Below the pieces are notes generated by a model that was not told the origin of the DNA, did not search any database, and was given only the letters and a program-made list of their open reading frames with translations. Source: Pseudonocardia broussonetiae (GTDB lineage: Bacteria > Actinomycetota > Actinomycetes > Mycobacteriales > Pseudonocardiaceae). Taken from it: 64,000 bases of DNA. Location of the stretch: NCBI RefSeq assembly GCF_013155125.1, contig NZ_CP053564.1, positions 5,153,501-5,217,500 of the forward strand. Reading direction: 5' to 3'. Of this stretch, positions 35,037 to 41,896 are shown one piece after another. The position numbers were made by a program, and so were the translations under genes. Each line of letters starts with the position of its first letter. The first letter of the stretch is position 1.

Positions 35037-35154
35037 GTGGTGCGCCTCTCCTGTGGACCGTTCACCGGGTCGCCGTTCGCGTCGGGGCCGGCCCGCCGGT
35101 CCGCGCTCCCCCTCGGGGGCCCGACGAGGACGAGGCCGCGGATAGTCTCGGCCC

Positions 35155-35742
35155 GTGCCGGAAGCCGCCCTCCCCGACGACGCCGCCGGCACGCGCACGC
35201 CGGAGCCGCAGGGACGGGACGCGGCGGTCCGCCTGGCGCGCACGTGGTTCATCGACAGCCGGCGCATCGAGATGCGGGCGCTCGCGGACGAGCTCGGCGT
35301 CAGCCGCATGACGATCAACCGCTGGGTCGGCAGCCGGGACCAGCTGATCGGGACGATCACCTGGGGGCTGGCCGAGAACGCGCTCGACCGCGCCCGGGAG
35401 AGGGCGACCGGATCGGGAGTCGAGGTCGTGGCGGGCACCCTCGAGGGATTCATCGCGACGGTGCTCGACGCGCCGTTCCAGCGGGCGTTCCTGCGTCAGG
35501 AGGGGGAGATCGCCCTTCGCATCCTGACCACCCGCAGCAGTCACCTGCAGCGCAACTTCATCGCGTACGTGGCCGAGCTGCTGCGTGACGAGCTCCCGGA
35601 GAGCGCCGAACGCATGCCGATAGACGACCTCGCCTACCTGCTGGTCCGCATCGCCGAGTCGTTCTGCTACGTCGACCTGATCTGCGGCGGGGAGCCCGAC
35701 GCGAGCAAGGTCGGCGTCGCGGTCCGACTCCTGCTGAGCTAG
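35155..35742 (+). CDS. TetR-family regulator with QsdR-type C-terminal domain
   Basis: The 195-residue protein has a TetR helix-turn-helix of the QsdR type (RRIEMRALADELGVSRMTINRWVGSRDQLIG) and a C-terminal domain with RAFLRQEGEIALRILTTRSSHLQRNFI and LAYLLVRIAESFCYVDLICG. QsdR represses the acyl-homoserine-lactone lactonase gene qsdA in Rhodococcus; here no lactonase is present. Two related palindromes between this gene and the acyl-CoA ligase are the likely operators. TAGTCT (35143-35148) six bases before the GTG suggests leaderless translation. Confidence 0.9.
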   Translation: MPEAALPDDAAGTRTPEPQGRDAAVRLARTWFIDSRRIEMRALADELGVSRMTINRWVGSRDQLIGTITWGLAENALDRARERATGSGVEVVAGTLEGFIATVLDAPFQRAFLRQEGEIALRILTTRSSHLQRNFIAYVAELLRDELPESAERMPIDDLAYLLVRIAESFCYVDLICGGEPDASKVGVAVRLLLS

Positions 35743-35825
35743 GACGCGCGCGAGGTACGGCGGGCGGCGGACCGGACGGAGCATGGTGGACTCCTCGACC
35801 GAGAGCGGCGCGCAATCGTCTGGAC

Positions 35826-35849
35826 TGTTACGTACTTGCCAACGTAACA
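35826..35849. promoter_or_regulatory. Operator palindrome 1 upstream of the acyl-CoA ligase
   Basis: TGTTACGT and ACGTAACA are perfect 8-bp arms around ACTTGCCA (24 bp total). A second, weaker copy with the same TGTTAC-N12-GTAAC frame follows 45 bp downstream. The regulator is presumed to be the adjacent QsdR-type protein. Confidence 0.65.
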
Positions 35850-35870
35850 GAATGGCTCTCGGCAGATGCC

Positions 35871-35894
35871 TGTTACTCATTGCCAGATGTAACG
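35871..35894. promoter_or_regulatory. Operator palindrome 2 upstream of the acyl-CoA ligase
   Basis: TGTTAC-TCATTGCCAGAT-GTAACG has the arm spacing of the first site and shares its central TTGCCA, shifted one base. The two sites lie 47-115 bp before the ligase start, across its probable promoter. Confidence 0.6.
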
Positions 35895-35941
35895 GGGCGC
35901 CCTACGGTGACGGGTGTGACCGACACCACTGAGAGGTGGGC

Positions 35942-37609
35942 ATGACCGCGATCCCCACCCTCGCCCGGCTGGAGCAGTCCACCTCGTTGTGCGAGGTCCT
36001 CCTCGCGACCGCTTCGTCGCGCCTCGATCAGCCGGCTCTCCGGTCACACGGGTCGAAGGACGTGTGGACGTACCGCCAGGTGCTGGCCCGCATCGGTGAG
36101 GTGGCGAGCCGCCTCCGGCAGTGCGGTGTCGGTCGCGGTGACGTGGTGGCCCTCCTGCTGCGCAACCGGCCGGAGTTCCACGTCGTCGACGCCGCTGTCC
36201 TGTTCCTGGGCGCCGTGCCGTTCAGCCTGTACAGCACGGCGCCGCCCGAGCAGCTGAGACACGTCCTCGTCGACTCCGGAGCACGCCTGCTCGTGACGGA
36301 ACGAGCCTTCGCGGGCGTGGTCGAGGCGACCCGGCGACTGGACACTCCGCTGGAGCGGGTGCTGGTGATCGATCAGCCGGCCGCTGCCGACGACGGGCTC
36401 GCGTCGGAGCTCGCCGCGGACACCACCGGTGTGGACCTCTCGTCCGCGGGCGTGGGACCGGACGACCTCCTGACGCTGATCTACACGTCGGGGACCACGG
36501 GGCCACCCAAGGGCGTGGAGCTGACCCACCGGAACATGCTCGAGCAGCTCCGCGGAGTGCACGCGTCCCTGCCGCTGGGCGGCGGCGGCCGCCAGGTCAG
36601 CTTCCTGCCCGCGGCCCACGTGGCCGACCGGTGGGCGTCGCACTACTCGGCCTTCATGACCTACGGCAACACGGTGACATCGGTGGCCGATGCGTCCCAG
36701 CTGTTCGACGCGATCACGGAGACGCGCCCGACGGTCTTCGGCGCGGTCCCCCGGATCTGGGAGAAGCTCAAGGCCCGGGCCGAGGCCGACCACGACGGCG
36801 ACCTCGTCTCCGACGCACCCGGGAACCCGGCCCTCGCGGCCCGCGTCCGCGAACGCCTCGGACTGGACGCCGCCACGTGGGTCAACACCGGCGCCGCGCC
36901 CACACCGCCGAGTGTCGTGGAGTTCTTCGACGCCGTCGGCCTTCCGCTCTGCGAGGTGCTGGGGATGTCGGAGGTGTCCTGCCTGGTCACGATCAGCACG
37001 CCGACCAGCCGGCGGCCGGGGAGCGTGGGCACGCCGTTGAGCGGCGTCGAACTCGCGCTCGCCGACGACGGAGAGCTCCTCGTTCGAAGCGCTCAGGTCA
37101 TGCGCCGCTACCGCGGCCTGCCCGAGAAGACGGCGGAAGCGATCGATGCGAACGGCTGGTTCCACACGGGTGACGTCGCGCGGATCGACGGAGACGGATT
37201 CGTGTGGATCGTCGACCGCAAGAAGGAGCTCATCATCAACGCGGCCGGCAAGAACATGTCTCCGGCCAACATCGAGATGGCACTGCTCACCGCCGGCCGT
37301 GCGATCAGCCAGGTGTGCGTCATCGGAGACCGGCGCGCCTACAACGTGTGTCTGGTCGTGCCGAACCGTGCGGCGTTCGGCTCCGACGAGGCGGCGGTGT
37401 CAGCTGCTGTCCAGGCACAGGTCGACGCCGCGAACGCGGGTCTCGCACGCGTCGAGCAGATCAAGAAGTTCGCCGTACTGGACGCCGAGTGGCTGCCCGG
37501 CCACGAACTCACACCGACGATGAAGCTGCGCCGCCGGGTGATCGATGCCACGTACTCCGGGGTGATCGAGAGCCTCTACCGCCACGGGGACGGAGGTGGG
37601 GGCGCCTAG
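35942..37609 (+). CDS. Long-chain acyl-CoA synthetase (AMP-binding family)
   Basis: The 555-residue ANL enzyme has the P-loop TLIYTSGTTGPPKGVELTHRN (near residues 178-198), the A5-type motif LCEVLGMSEVSC, WFHTGDVARID and the hinge IVDRKKELIINAAGKNMSPANIE. It resembles FAD15-type long-chain fatty-acyl-CoA ligases that activate fatty or aromatic acids with ATP. The ATG at 35942 has GAGAGG five bases upstream. Twin operators precede it. With the MDR reductase and the QsdR regulator it may form a catabolic or detoxification module. Its GC content looks lower than its surroundings. It ends in a CTAG shared with the lipoprotein gene. Confidence 0.93.
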   Translation: MTAIPTLARLEQSTSLCEVLLATASSRLDQPALRSHGSKDVWTYRQVLARIGEVASRLRQCGVGRGDVVALLLRNRPEFHVVDAAVLFLGAVPFSLYSTAPPEQLRHVLVDSGARLLVTERAFAGVVEATRRLDTPLERVLVIDQPAAADDGLASELAADTTGVDLSSAGVGPDDLLTLIYTSGTTGPPKGVELTHRNMLEQLRGVHASLPLGGGGRQVSFLPAAHVADRWASHYSAFMTYGNTVTSVADASQLFDAITETRPTVFGAVPRIWEKLKARAEADHDGDLVSDAPGNPALAARVRERLGLDAATWVNTGAAPTPPSVVEFFDAVGLPLCEVLGMSEVSCLVTISTPTSRRPGSVGTPLSGVELALADDGELLVRSAQVMRRYRGLPEKTAEAIDANGWFHTGDVARIDGDGFVWIVDRKKELIINAAGKNMSPANIEMALLTAGRAISQVCVIGDRRAYNVCLVVPNRAAFGSDEAAVSAAVQAQVDAANAGLARVEQIKKFAVLDAEWLPGHELTPTMKLRRRVIDATYSGVIESLYRHGDGGGGA

Positions 37610-38238
37610 TGGGCGGCGAGGGTCTGCACGACGAGCTGGTCGCCGGGCGGGGTGCTCGCGCAGCCGGTGCCCTCCATCGGCACGAACAGCGACGCGGTGT
37701 CGCCCGGCGGGTAGACGCGCAGGCCCCGCACCGGCGTCGGCGAGCAGGCCGCTGCGTCGTAGTTCTGGACGTTCACCAGCCGCAACGGCGCTCCCGCCGA
37801 GGCGCCGACGGCCAGGCGCACCTCGGGGCCGCGCGGGCCCTCCATCGCGGCGGCCGGGCCGACCTGGTGGCCGTCGTCGCCGGTCACGTAGGAGACGCCG
37901 GGGAAGCCGGTGAGCTCGCACGTGCGGTCGCCGGAGTTGGTGAGCACCAGGGTGGCGAAGCGCGAGCCGGCCGCCGCGCCGCCGTCGGCGAGCGAGCCGG
38001 TGAGCTCGGCGGTGGTGCAGCGGTCCGGCCCGCCGGGGGTGCCGCCCGGCGCCGGGTCCGTGGTCGCGGGAGCCGCCACGGGTGCGGTCGACGGCGCGGT
38101 CGACGGCGTGGTCGACGGCGTGGTCGACGAGCCGGTCACCGGCCCGTCCGGCGCCGGCGCCGGCGAGCAGCCGGCCAGCAGTGCCGCCGCGGCGCACGCG
38201 GCCGCGACCGTCATCGTCAGCCGTGCGGTCCTGGTCAT
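37606..38238 (-). CDS. DUF4232 lipoprotein
   Basis: The 210-residue protein starts with a lipoprotein signal peptide ending in the lipobox LLAGC (Cys about residue 24), which would be processed by Lsp and acylated by the Lnt encoded upstream. A Ser/Thr/Pro-rich spacer built from 12-bp DNA repeats (TPSTTPSTAPST) follows. The rest is a beta-sandwich DUF4232 domain with two Cys pairs (CTTAELTGSL...CELTGFPG). The function is unknown; such proteins sit on the outer face of the membrane. Its stop overlaps the acyl-CoA ligase stop at CTAG. Confidence 0.9.
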   Translation of the reverse strand: MTRTARLTMTVAAACAAAALLAGCSPAPAPDGPVTGSSTTPSTTPSTAPSTAPVAAPATTDPAPGGTPGGPDRCTTAELTGSLADGGAAAGSRFATLVLTNSGDRTCELTGFPGVSYVTGDDGHQVGPAAAMEGPRGPEVRLAVGASAGAPLRLVNVQNYDAAACSPTPVRGLRVYPPGDTASLFVPMEGTGCASTPPGDQLVVQTLAAH

Positions 38239-38346
38239 GAGATCCCCCGATCCCTCGTCGTCGCTCCTGCAACGAGAGACGTCCCGCCCCGCTTCTGGTT
38301 GCAGCGTGCAACGATCCGTTCGGGTGACCGGCGATACCCTGTCGGC

Positions 38347-38928
38347 ATGTCGGCCACCCGCCTGCTCGTGCTGGGCATCGTGCGCGGCTACGGGCGCGCC
38401 CACGGCTACCGCATCGGCACCGACCTGCAGTCCTGGGACGCGGCCGAGTGGGCCAACGCCAAGTGGGGGTCGATCTACCACGCGCTCCGCGCGCTCACCG
38501 ACGCCGGGATGCTGCGCGACCACGACGACGTGCCGGGGCGCACCGAGTACGAGCTCACCGAGAAGGGCGAGGCCGAGTACCTGCGCCTGCTGCGCGAGGC
38601 CGTGCGCCGCCCGCAGGCGAGGCCCGACCAGCTCGGCGCCGCGCTCGCCATGCTCCCCTCGCTCCCCCGGGCCGAGGCGGTGCGCCTGCTGCGCGAACGG
38701 CTCGCCGCGCTGGAGGAGATCCGCGACAAGGCGCGCGCCCAGCTCGACGGCTGGGTCGACGCCCCGCACTGGTCGGAGCTCTACGGCCTGTGGGAGCACA
38801 CGGCGGCCGGTGGTGTGGAGTGGACGTCGGGCCTGATCGCACGCCTGGAGTCCGGCGCCTACGCGATGGCCGGCGAGCCGGGCTCCCCCGGCCGCCCCGG
38901 GAGCTGGTACTCGCTCGCCGGCGAGTGA
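38347..38928 (+). CDS. PadR-family transcriptional regulator
   Basis: The 193-residue protein has a winged helix (LLVLGIVRGYGRAHGYRIGTDLQSW..WGSIYHALRALTDAGML and TEYELTEKGEAEYL) followed by a helical Vir_act_alpha_C-type dimerisation domain. PadR repressors commonly sit before DrrAB-like exporters and release DNA on binding the drug. TACCCT (38335-38340) six bases before the ATG suggests leaderless translation. It lies 73 bp upstream of the ABC operon, whose leader contains an imperfect palindrome that is the probable operator. Confidence 0.93.
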   Translation: MSATRLLVLGIVRGYGRAHGYRIGTDLQSWDAAEWANAKWGSIYHALRALTDAGMLRDHDDVPGRTEYELTEKGEAEYLRLLREAVRRPQARPDQLGAALAMLPSLPRAEAVRLLRERLAALEEIRDKARAQLDGWVDAPHWSELYGLWEHTAAGGVEWTSGLIARLESGAYAMAGEPGSPGRPGSWYSLAGE

Positions 38929-38973
38929 TCGCTGTTTGCCGTTCCGCACCACCTCGGGCACACTGGCGGGCTC

Positions 38974-38991
38974 GTACTCAAGTTTGAACAC
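38974..38991. promoter_or_regulatory. Candidate PadR operator before the ABC operon
   Basis: GTACTCAAGTTTGAACAC is symmetric at 14 of 18 positions, with a TCAA-N2-TTGA core. It ends 10 bases before the ABC ATPase ATG, overlapping the expected promoter/ribosome-site region. Confidence 0.5.
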
Positions 38992-39001
38992 CGGGAGGGT
39001 C

Positions 39002-39955
39002 ATGCCCACCGCCGTGCTGGCCGACGCACTCCGCAAGCACTACCCCGGCGCCGCCGCCCCGGCGCTGGACGGCTTCGACCTCGCCGTGCCCGCAGGCTCC
39101 GTGCACGGCCTGCTGGGCCCCAACGGCGCCGGGAAGACCACCGCCGTCCGCATCCTCACCACGCTGCTGCGCCCCGACGGCGGACGGGCCGAGATCGACG
39201 GCGTCGACGTCGTCGCCGACCCGCACGGCGTCCGGCGCCGCATCGGGCTGGTCGGGCAGCAGCCCGCGCTCGACGAGGTCCTCGACGGGCGCGGGAACCT
39301 CGTCCTGTTCGGCCGGCTGTTCCACCTCTCCCGCGCCGACGCCGCCCGCCGCGCCGACGAGCTGCTGGAGCGCTTCGACCTCGCCGACACCGGCGGGGCG
39401 CCGGTCCGGACCTGGTCGGGCGGCATGCGGCGCCGGCTCGACCTGGCCGTCGGCATGGTCCTGGCGCCCGCGGTCCTGTTCCTCGACGAGCCGACCACCG
39501 GCCTCGACCCGCGCGGGCGGGCCGAGGTGTGGACCGCGGTGCGCGCGCTGGTGGCGGACGGGACGACCGTCCTGCTCACCACGCAGTACCTCGACGAGGC
39601 CGACCAGCTCGCCGACCGGATCTCCGTGCTCGGCGGGCGCGGCGAGGGCCGCGTGGTGGCCGAGGGCACCCCGGACGCGCTGCGCGCCCGGATCGGGGGC
39701 GACCACCTGGAGCTCGTCGTCCGCGACGCCGCCGACCTGCCCCGCGCCGCCGCGCTGGTGGCCCGGGCCACCGGCGGGGAGGCCGAGGTCGACGTCGACG
39801 CCCGACGCGTGGGCGCCCCGGTGCGCGACCGGATGGCCGCGCTCACCGCGACCGTCACCGCGCTGGCGGCGGAGGGCGTCGAGGCCGAGGACCTCGCGGT
39901 CCGGCGCCCGACGCTCGACGAGGTCTTCCTGCAGCTCACGGCGGTGACCCGGTGA
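39002..39955 (+). CDS. Daunorubicin-resistance-type ABC ATPase (DrrA-like)
   Basis: The 317-residue ATPase has Walker A GPNGAGKTTAVR, Q-loop LVGQQPALDEVL, signature WSGGMRRRLDLA, Walker B VLFLDEPTTGLD and the H-loop replaced by Gln (TTQYLDEADQLAD), as is usual in DrrA proteins. A C-terminal 80-residue extension with RRPTLDEVFLQLT is the DrrA assembly (CREEM-like) domain. It powers efflux through the membrane partner encoded next. GGGAGGG precedes the ATG. It is the first of seven genes coupled by 4-bp overlaps. Confidence 0.95.
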   Translation: MPTAVLADALRKHYPGAAAPALDGFDLAVPAGSVHGLLGPNGAGKTTAVRILTTLLRPDGGRAEIDGVDVVADPHGVRRRIGLVGQQPALDEVLDGRGNLVLFGRLFHLSRADAARRADELLERFDLADTGGAPVRTWSGGMRRRLDLAVGMVLAPAVLFLDEPTTGLDPRGRAEVWTAVRALVADGTTVLLTTQYLDEADQLADRISVLGGRGEGRVVAEGTPDALRARIGGDHLELVVRDAADLPRAAALVARATGGEAEVDVDARRVGAPVRDRMAALTATVTALAAEGVEAEDLAVRRPTLDEVFLQLTAVTR

Positions 39956-40737
39956 CGGCGTGGGTGGTGGCCGACACCGGCGCGCTGACCGGGCGCTACC
40001 TCACGCACCTGCGGCGCCGGCCCGAGCAGCTCGTGAACGCGATCGGCTTCCCGATCCTCATGCTGCTGATCTTCGTGTTCCTGTTCGGCGGCATGATGGC
40101 CGTCCCCGGCGGCGGGGACTACCGGTCGGCGCTGCTGCCGGGTCTGTTCACCCTCACGATGCTGTTCGGGCTCAGCTCGACGATGGTCGCGGTCGTCACC
40201 GACGCCCAGCGCGGCATCACCGACCGGTTCCGCTCGATGCCGATGTCGGCGTCGGCGGTGCTGCTGGGCCGGGCCGCGGCCGACATGGTGGTCTCGGCCG
40301 TCGCACTCGCGGTGCTGCTGCTCGCCGGGCTCGCCGTCGGCTGGCGGGCGGAGAACGGGATCGGGCCCGCGCTCGCGGCCGTCGGGCTGCTCCTGCTGCT
40401 GCGGTTCGCGCTGCTGTGGGTGGGCATCTGGCTGGGGCTGCTGGTCCGCGGCCCGGACGCGGTCACCGCGGTGCAGACCCTGGAGTTCCCGGTCGCGTTC
40501 CTGTCCGGGCTGTTCGTCGCCCCGGCCAGCATGCCGGTCGTGGTGTCGGCGGTCGCGGAGTGGAACCCCCTGTCGGCCACCGCGGCGGCGACGCGTGAGC
40601 TCTTCGGCAACCCGGGGTGGGGCGGCGACTCGTGGGTGGCGCTGCACCCGCTCCTCGCGGCCGTGCTGTGGCCGCTGCTGATCCTGGCGGTGTTCGTGCC
40701 GCTGTCGGTCCGGCGCTTCCGGGAGATGAGCCGGTGA
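39952..40737 (+). CDS. ABC-2 type permease (DrrB-like)
   Basis: The 261-residue protein has six membrane helices in the ABC2_membrane pattern. Helix 1 is AIGFPILMLLIFVFLFG, a conserved TDAQRGITDRFRSMPMSASAV coupling loop lies between helices 2 and 3, and NPLSATAAATRELFGNP comes before the last helix. With the DrrA-like ATPase it should export a hydrophobic drug or lipid. The GTG start overlaps the ATPase stop by 4 bp, and its own stop overlaps the VOC gene the same way. Confidence 0.95.
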   Translation: MTAWVVADTGALTGRYLTHLRRRPEQLVNAIGFPILMLLIFVFLFGGMMAVPGGGDYRSALLPGLFTLTMLFGLSSTMVAVVTDAQRGITDRFRSMPMSASAVLLGRAAADMVVSAVALAVLLLAGLAVGWRAENGIGPALAAVGLLLLLRFALLWVGIWLGLLVRGPDAVTAVQTLEFPVAFLSGLFVAPASMPVVVSAVAEWNPLSATAAATRELFGNPGWGGDSWVALHPLLAAVLWPLLILAVFVPLSVRRFREMSR

Positions 40738-41444
40738 CCGAACGGACCGTGCCCCTGCTCCCCTGCCGCGACATCGACGACGTCGCCCCGTTCTACGCCG
40801 CGCTCGGCTTCACGCAGACCTACCGGCAGTCCCGGCCCAACCCGTACCTGTGCGTGGTCCGCGGGGGGATTGACCTGCACTTCTTCGCCGTCGACGGGTT
40901 CGACCCGGCCGGCTCCATGGGCAGCGCCCTGCTCCTCGTCGACGACACCGGGGCGCTGTTCGACGCTTTCGCCGACGGGCTCCGCACGGCGTTCGGCCGC
41001 CTGCCGGTGGCCGGCATCCCGCGGATCACCCGGCCCCGCCGGCGGCAGGGCACGGCCGCGGGCTTCACGGTGGTCGACCCCGGCGGCAACTGGCTGCGGG
41101 TCAGCCGCGCCGACGGCGCCGAGCCCGACCCCGACCCCGGGCCCGGCGCCGGCCGGCTCGAGCGGGTGCTGCAGAACGCCGCCCGCCAGGGCGACGCCCG
41201 CGGTGACGACGCCGCCGCGCTCGCCGTACTGGATGCGGGGCTGGCCCGCCACCCCGGCGCGACCGACGCCGAGCGCCTGCCGCTGCTGGCCTACCGCGCC
41301 GAGCTCCTGGTGCGCACGGGCGACGACGCCGGAGCCGCGGCCGCGCTCGCCGCGGTCGCGGCGCTCGACGTCGACGCCGCGACGAGGGCGCGGTACGCCG
41401 ACGAACTGGCAGAGCTGGGACGGACGACCGAGGAGGACCGTTGA
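40734..41444 (+). CDS. VOC-family (bleomycin-resistance-like) protein with TPR-like tail
   Basis: Residues 1-125 form a VOC/glyoxalase fold of the bleomycin-binding type (VPLLPCRDIDDVAPFYAALGFTQTYRQ, FTVVDPGGNWLRVSR). The His/Glu metal ligands of true dioxygenases are incomplete, which favours drug binding over catalysis. Residues 135-236 are Ala-rich helices resembling TPR-like repeats (RLERVLQNAARQGDARGDDAAALAVLD). The fusion is less common than a bare VOC domain. Sequestration of a DNA-active drug would fit the operon. It overlaps both neighbours by 4 bp. Confidence 0.88.
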   Translation: MTERTVPLLPCRDIDDVAPFYAALGFTQTYRQSRPNPYLCVVRGGIDLHFFAVDGFDPAGSMGSALLLVDDTGALFDAFADGLRTAFGRLPVAGIPRITRPRRRQGTAAGFTVVDPGGNWLRVSRADGAEPDPDPGPGAGRLERVLQNAARQGDARGDDAAALAVLDAGLARHPGATDAERLPLLAYRAELLVRTGDDAGAAAALAAVAALDVDAATRARYADELAELGRTTEEDR

Positions 41445-41896
41445 CCGACATCGCGAGGATCGGGGCGCCCGAGTGGATCAAGGGAATGAACGACGGGCTG
41501 CTCGCCCAGCAGGAGGCCGGTGAGCTGGAGTTCGAGCTGCCCGTCCTCACCGTGCCGGGCCGGCGCAGCGGGACCCCGCGCCGCACCCCGCTGACCGTGG
41601 GCGAGCGCGGCGGGCAGCGGTTCGTCGTCGGCGGCTTCCCCGCGGCCGACTGGATCCGCAACGTCCGGGCCGCGGGCGGGCGGGCCGTGCTGCGCACCGG
41701 CGGGGTCGACGAGCCGGTGCAGCTGGTCGAGCTCGACGCCGAGGCCGCCGCGCCGCTGCTGCGGGAGTGGCCGTCGGTGACGCCGCAGGGGGTGGAGATG
41801 ATGCGCGACGCCGGGGTCGTCACCGACACGACCCCGGACGCGCTGGCCGCAGCGGCCGGGATCTGTCCGGTGTTCCGCGTAGAGAGGGACGCATGA
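41441..41896 (+). CDS. Deazaflavin (F420)-type nitroreductase-family protein
   Basis: The 151-residue split-barrel protein belongs to the DUF385/Ddn group. PGRRSGTPRRTPLTVGERGGQRFVVGGFP and [19 protein letters not shown] are the usual landmarks of F420-dependent quinone/nitro reductases, although cofactor binding is inferred. It begins with a rare TTG, made credible by a perfect AGGAGG at 41431-41436 and the 4-bp TTGA overlap with the VOC stop. It could reduce a quinone-type drug such as an anthracycline; the last 4 bp overlap the UvrA-like gene. Confidence 0.88.
   Translation: MTDIARIGAPEWIKGMNDGLLAQQEAGELEFELPVLTVPGRRSGTPRRTPLTVGERGGQRFVVGGFPAADWIRNVRAAGGRAVLRTGGVDEPVQLVELDAEAAAPLLREWPSVTPQGVEMMRDAGVVTDTTPDALAAAAGICPVFRVERDA

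Noticed and set aside
38085..38140. GTCGACGGC-type tandem repeat as a possible recombination element
   Set aside because: It encodes the Ser/Thr/Pro spacer of the DUF4232 lipoprotein and is ordinary low-complexity linker DNA.
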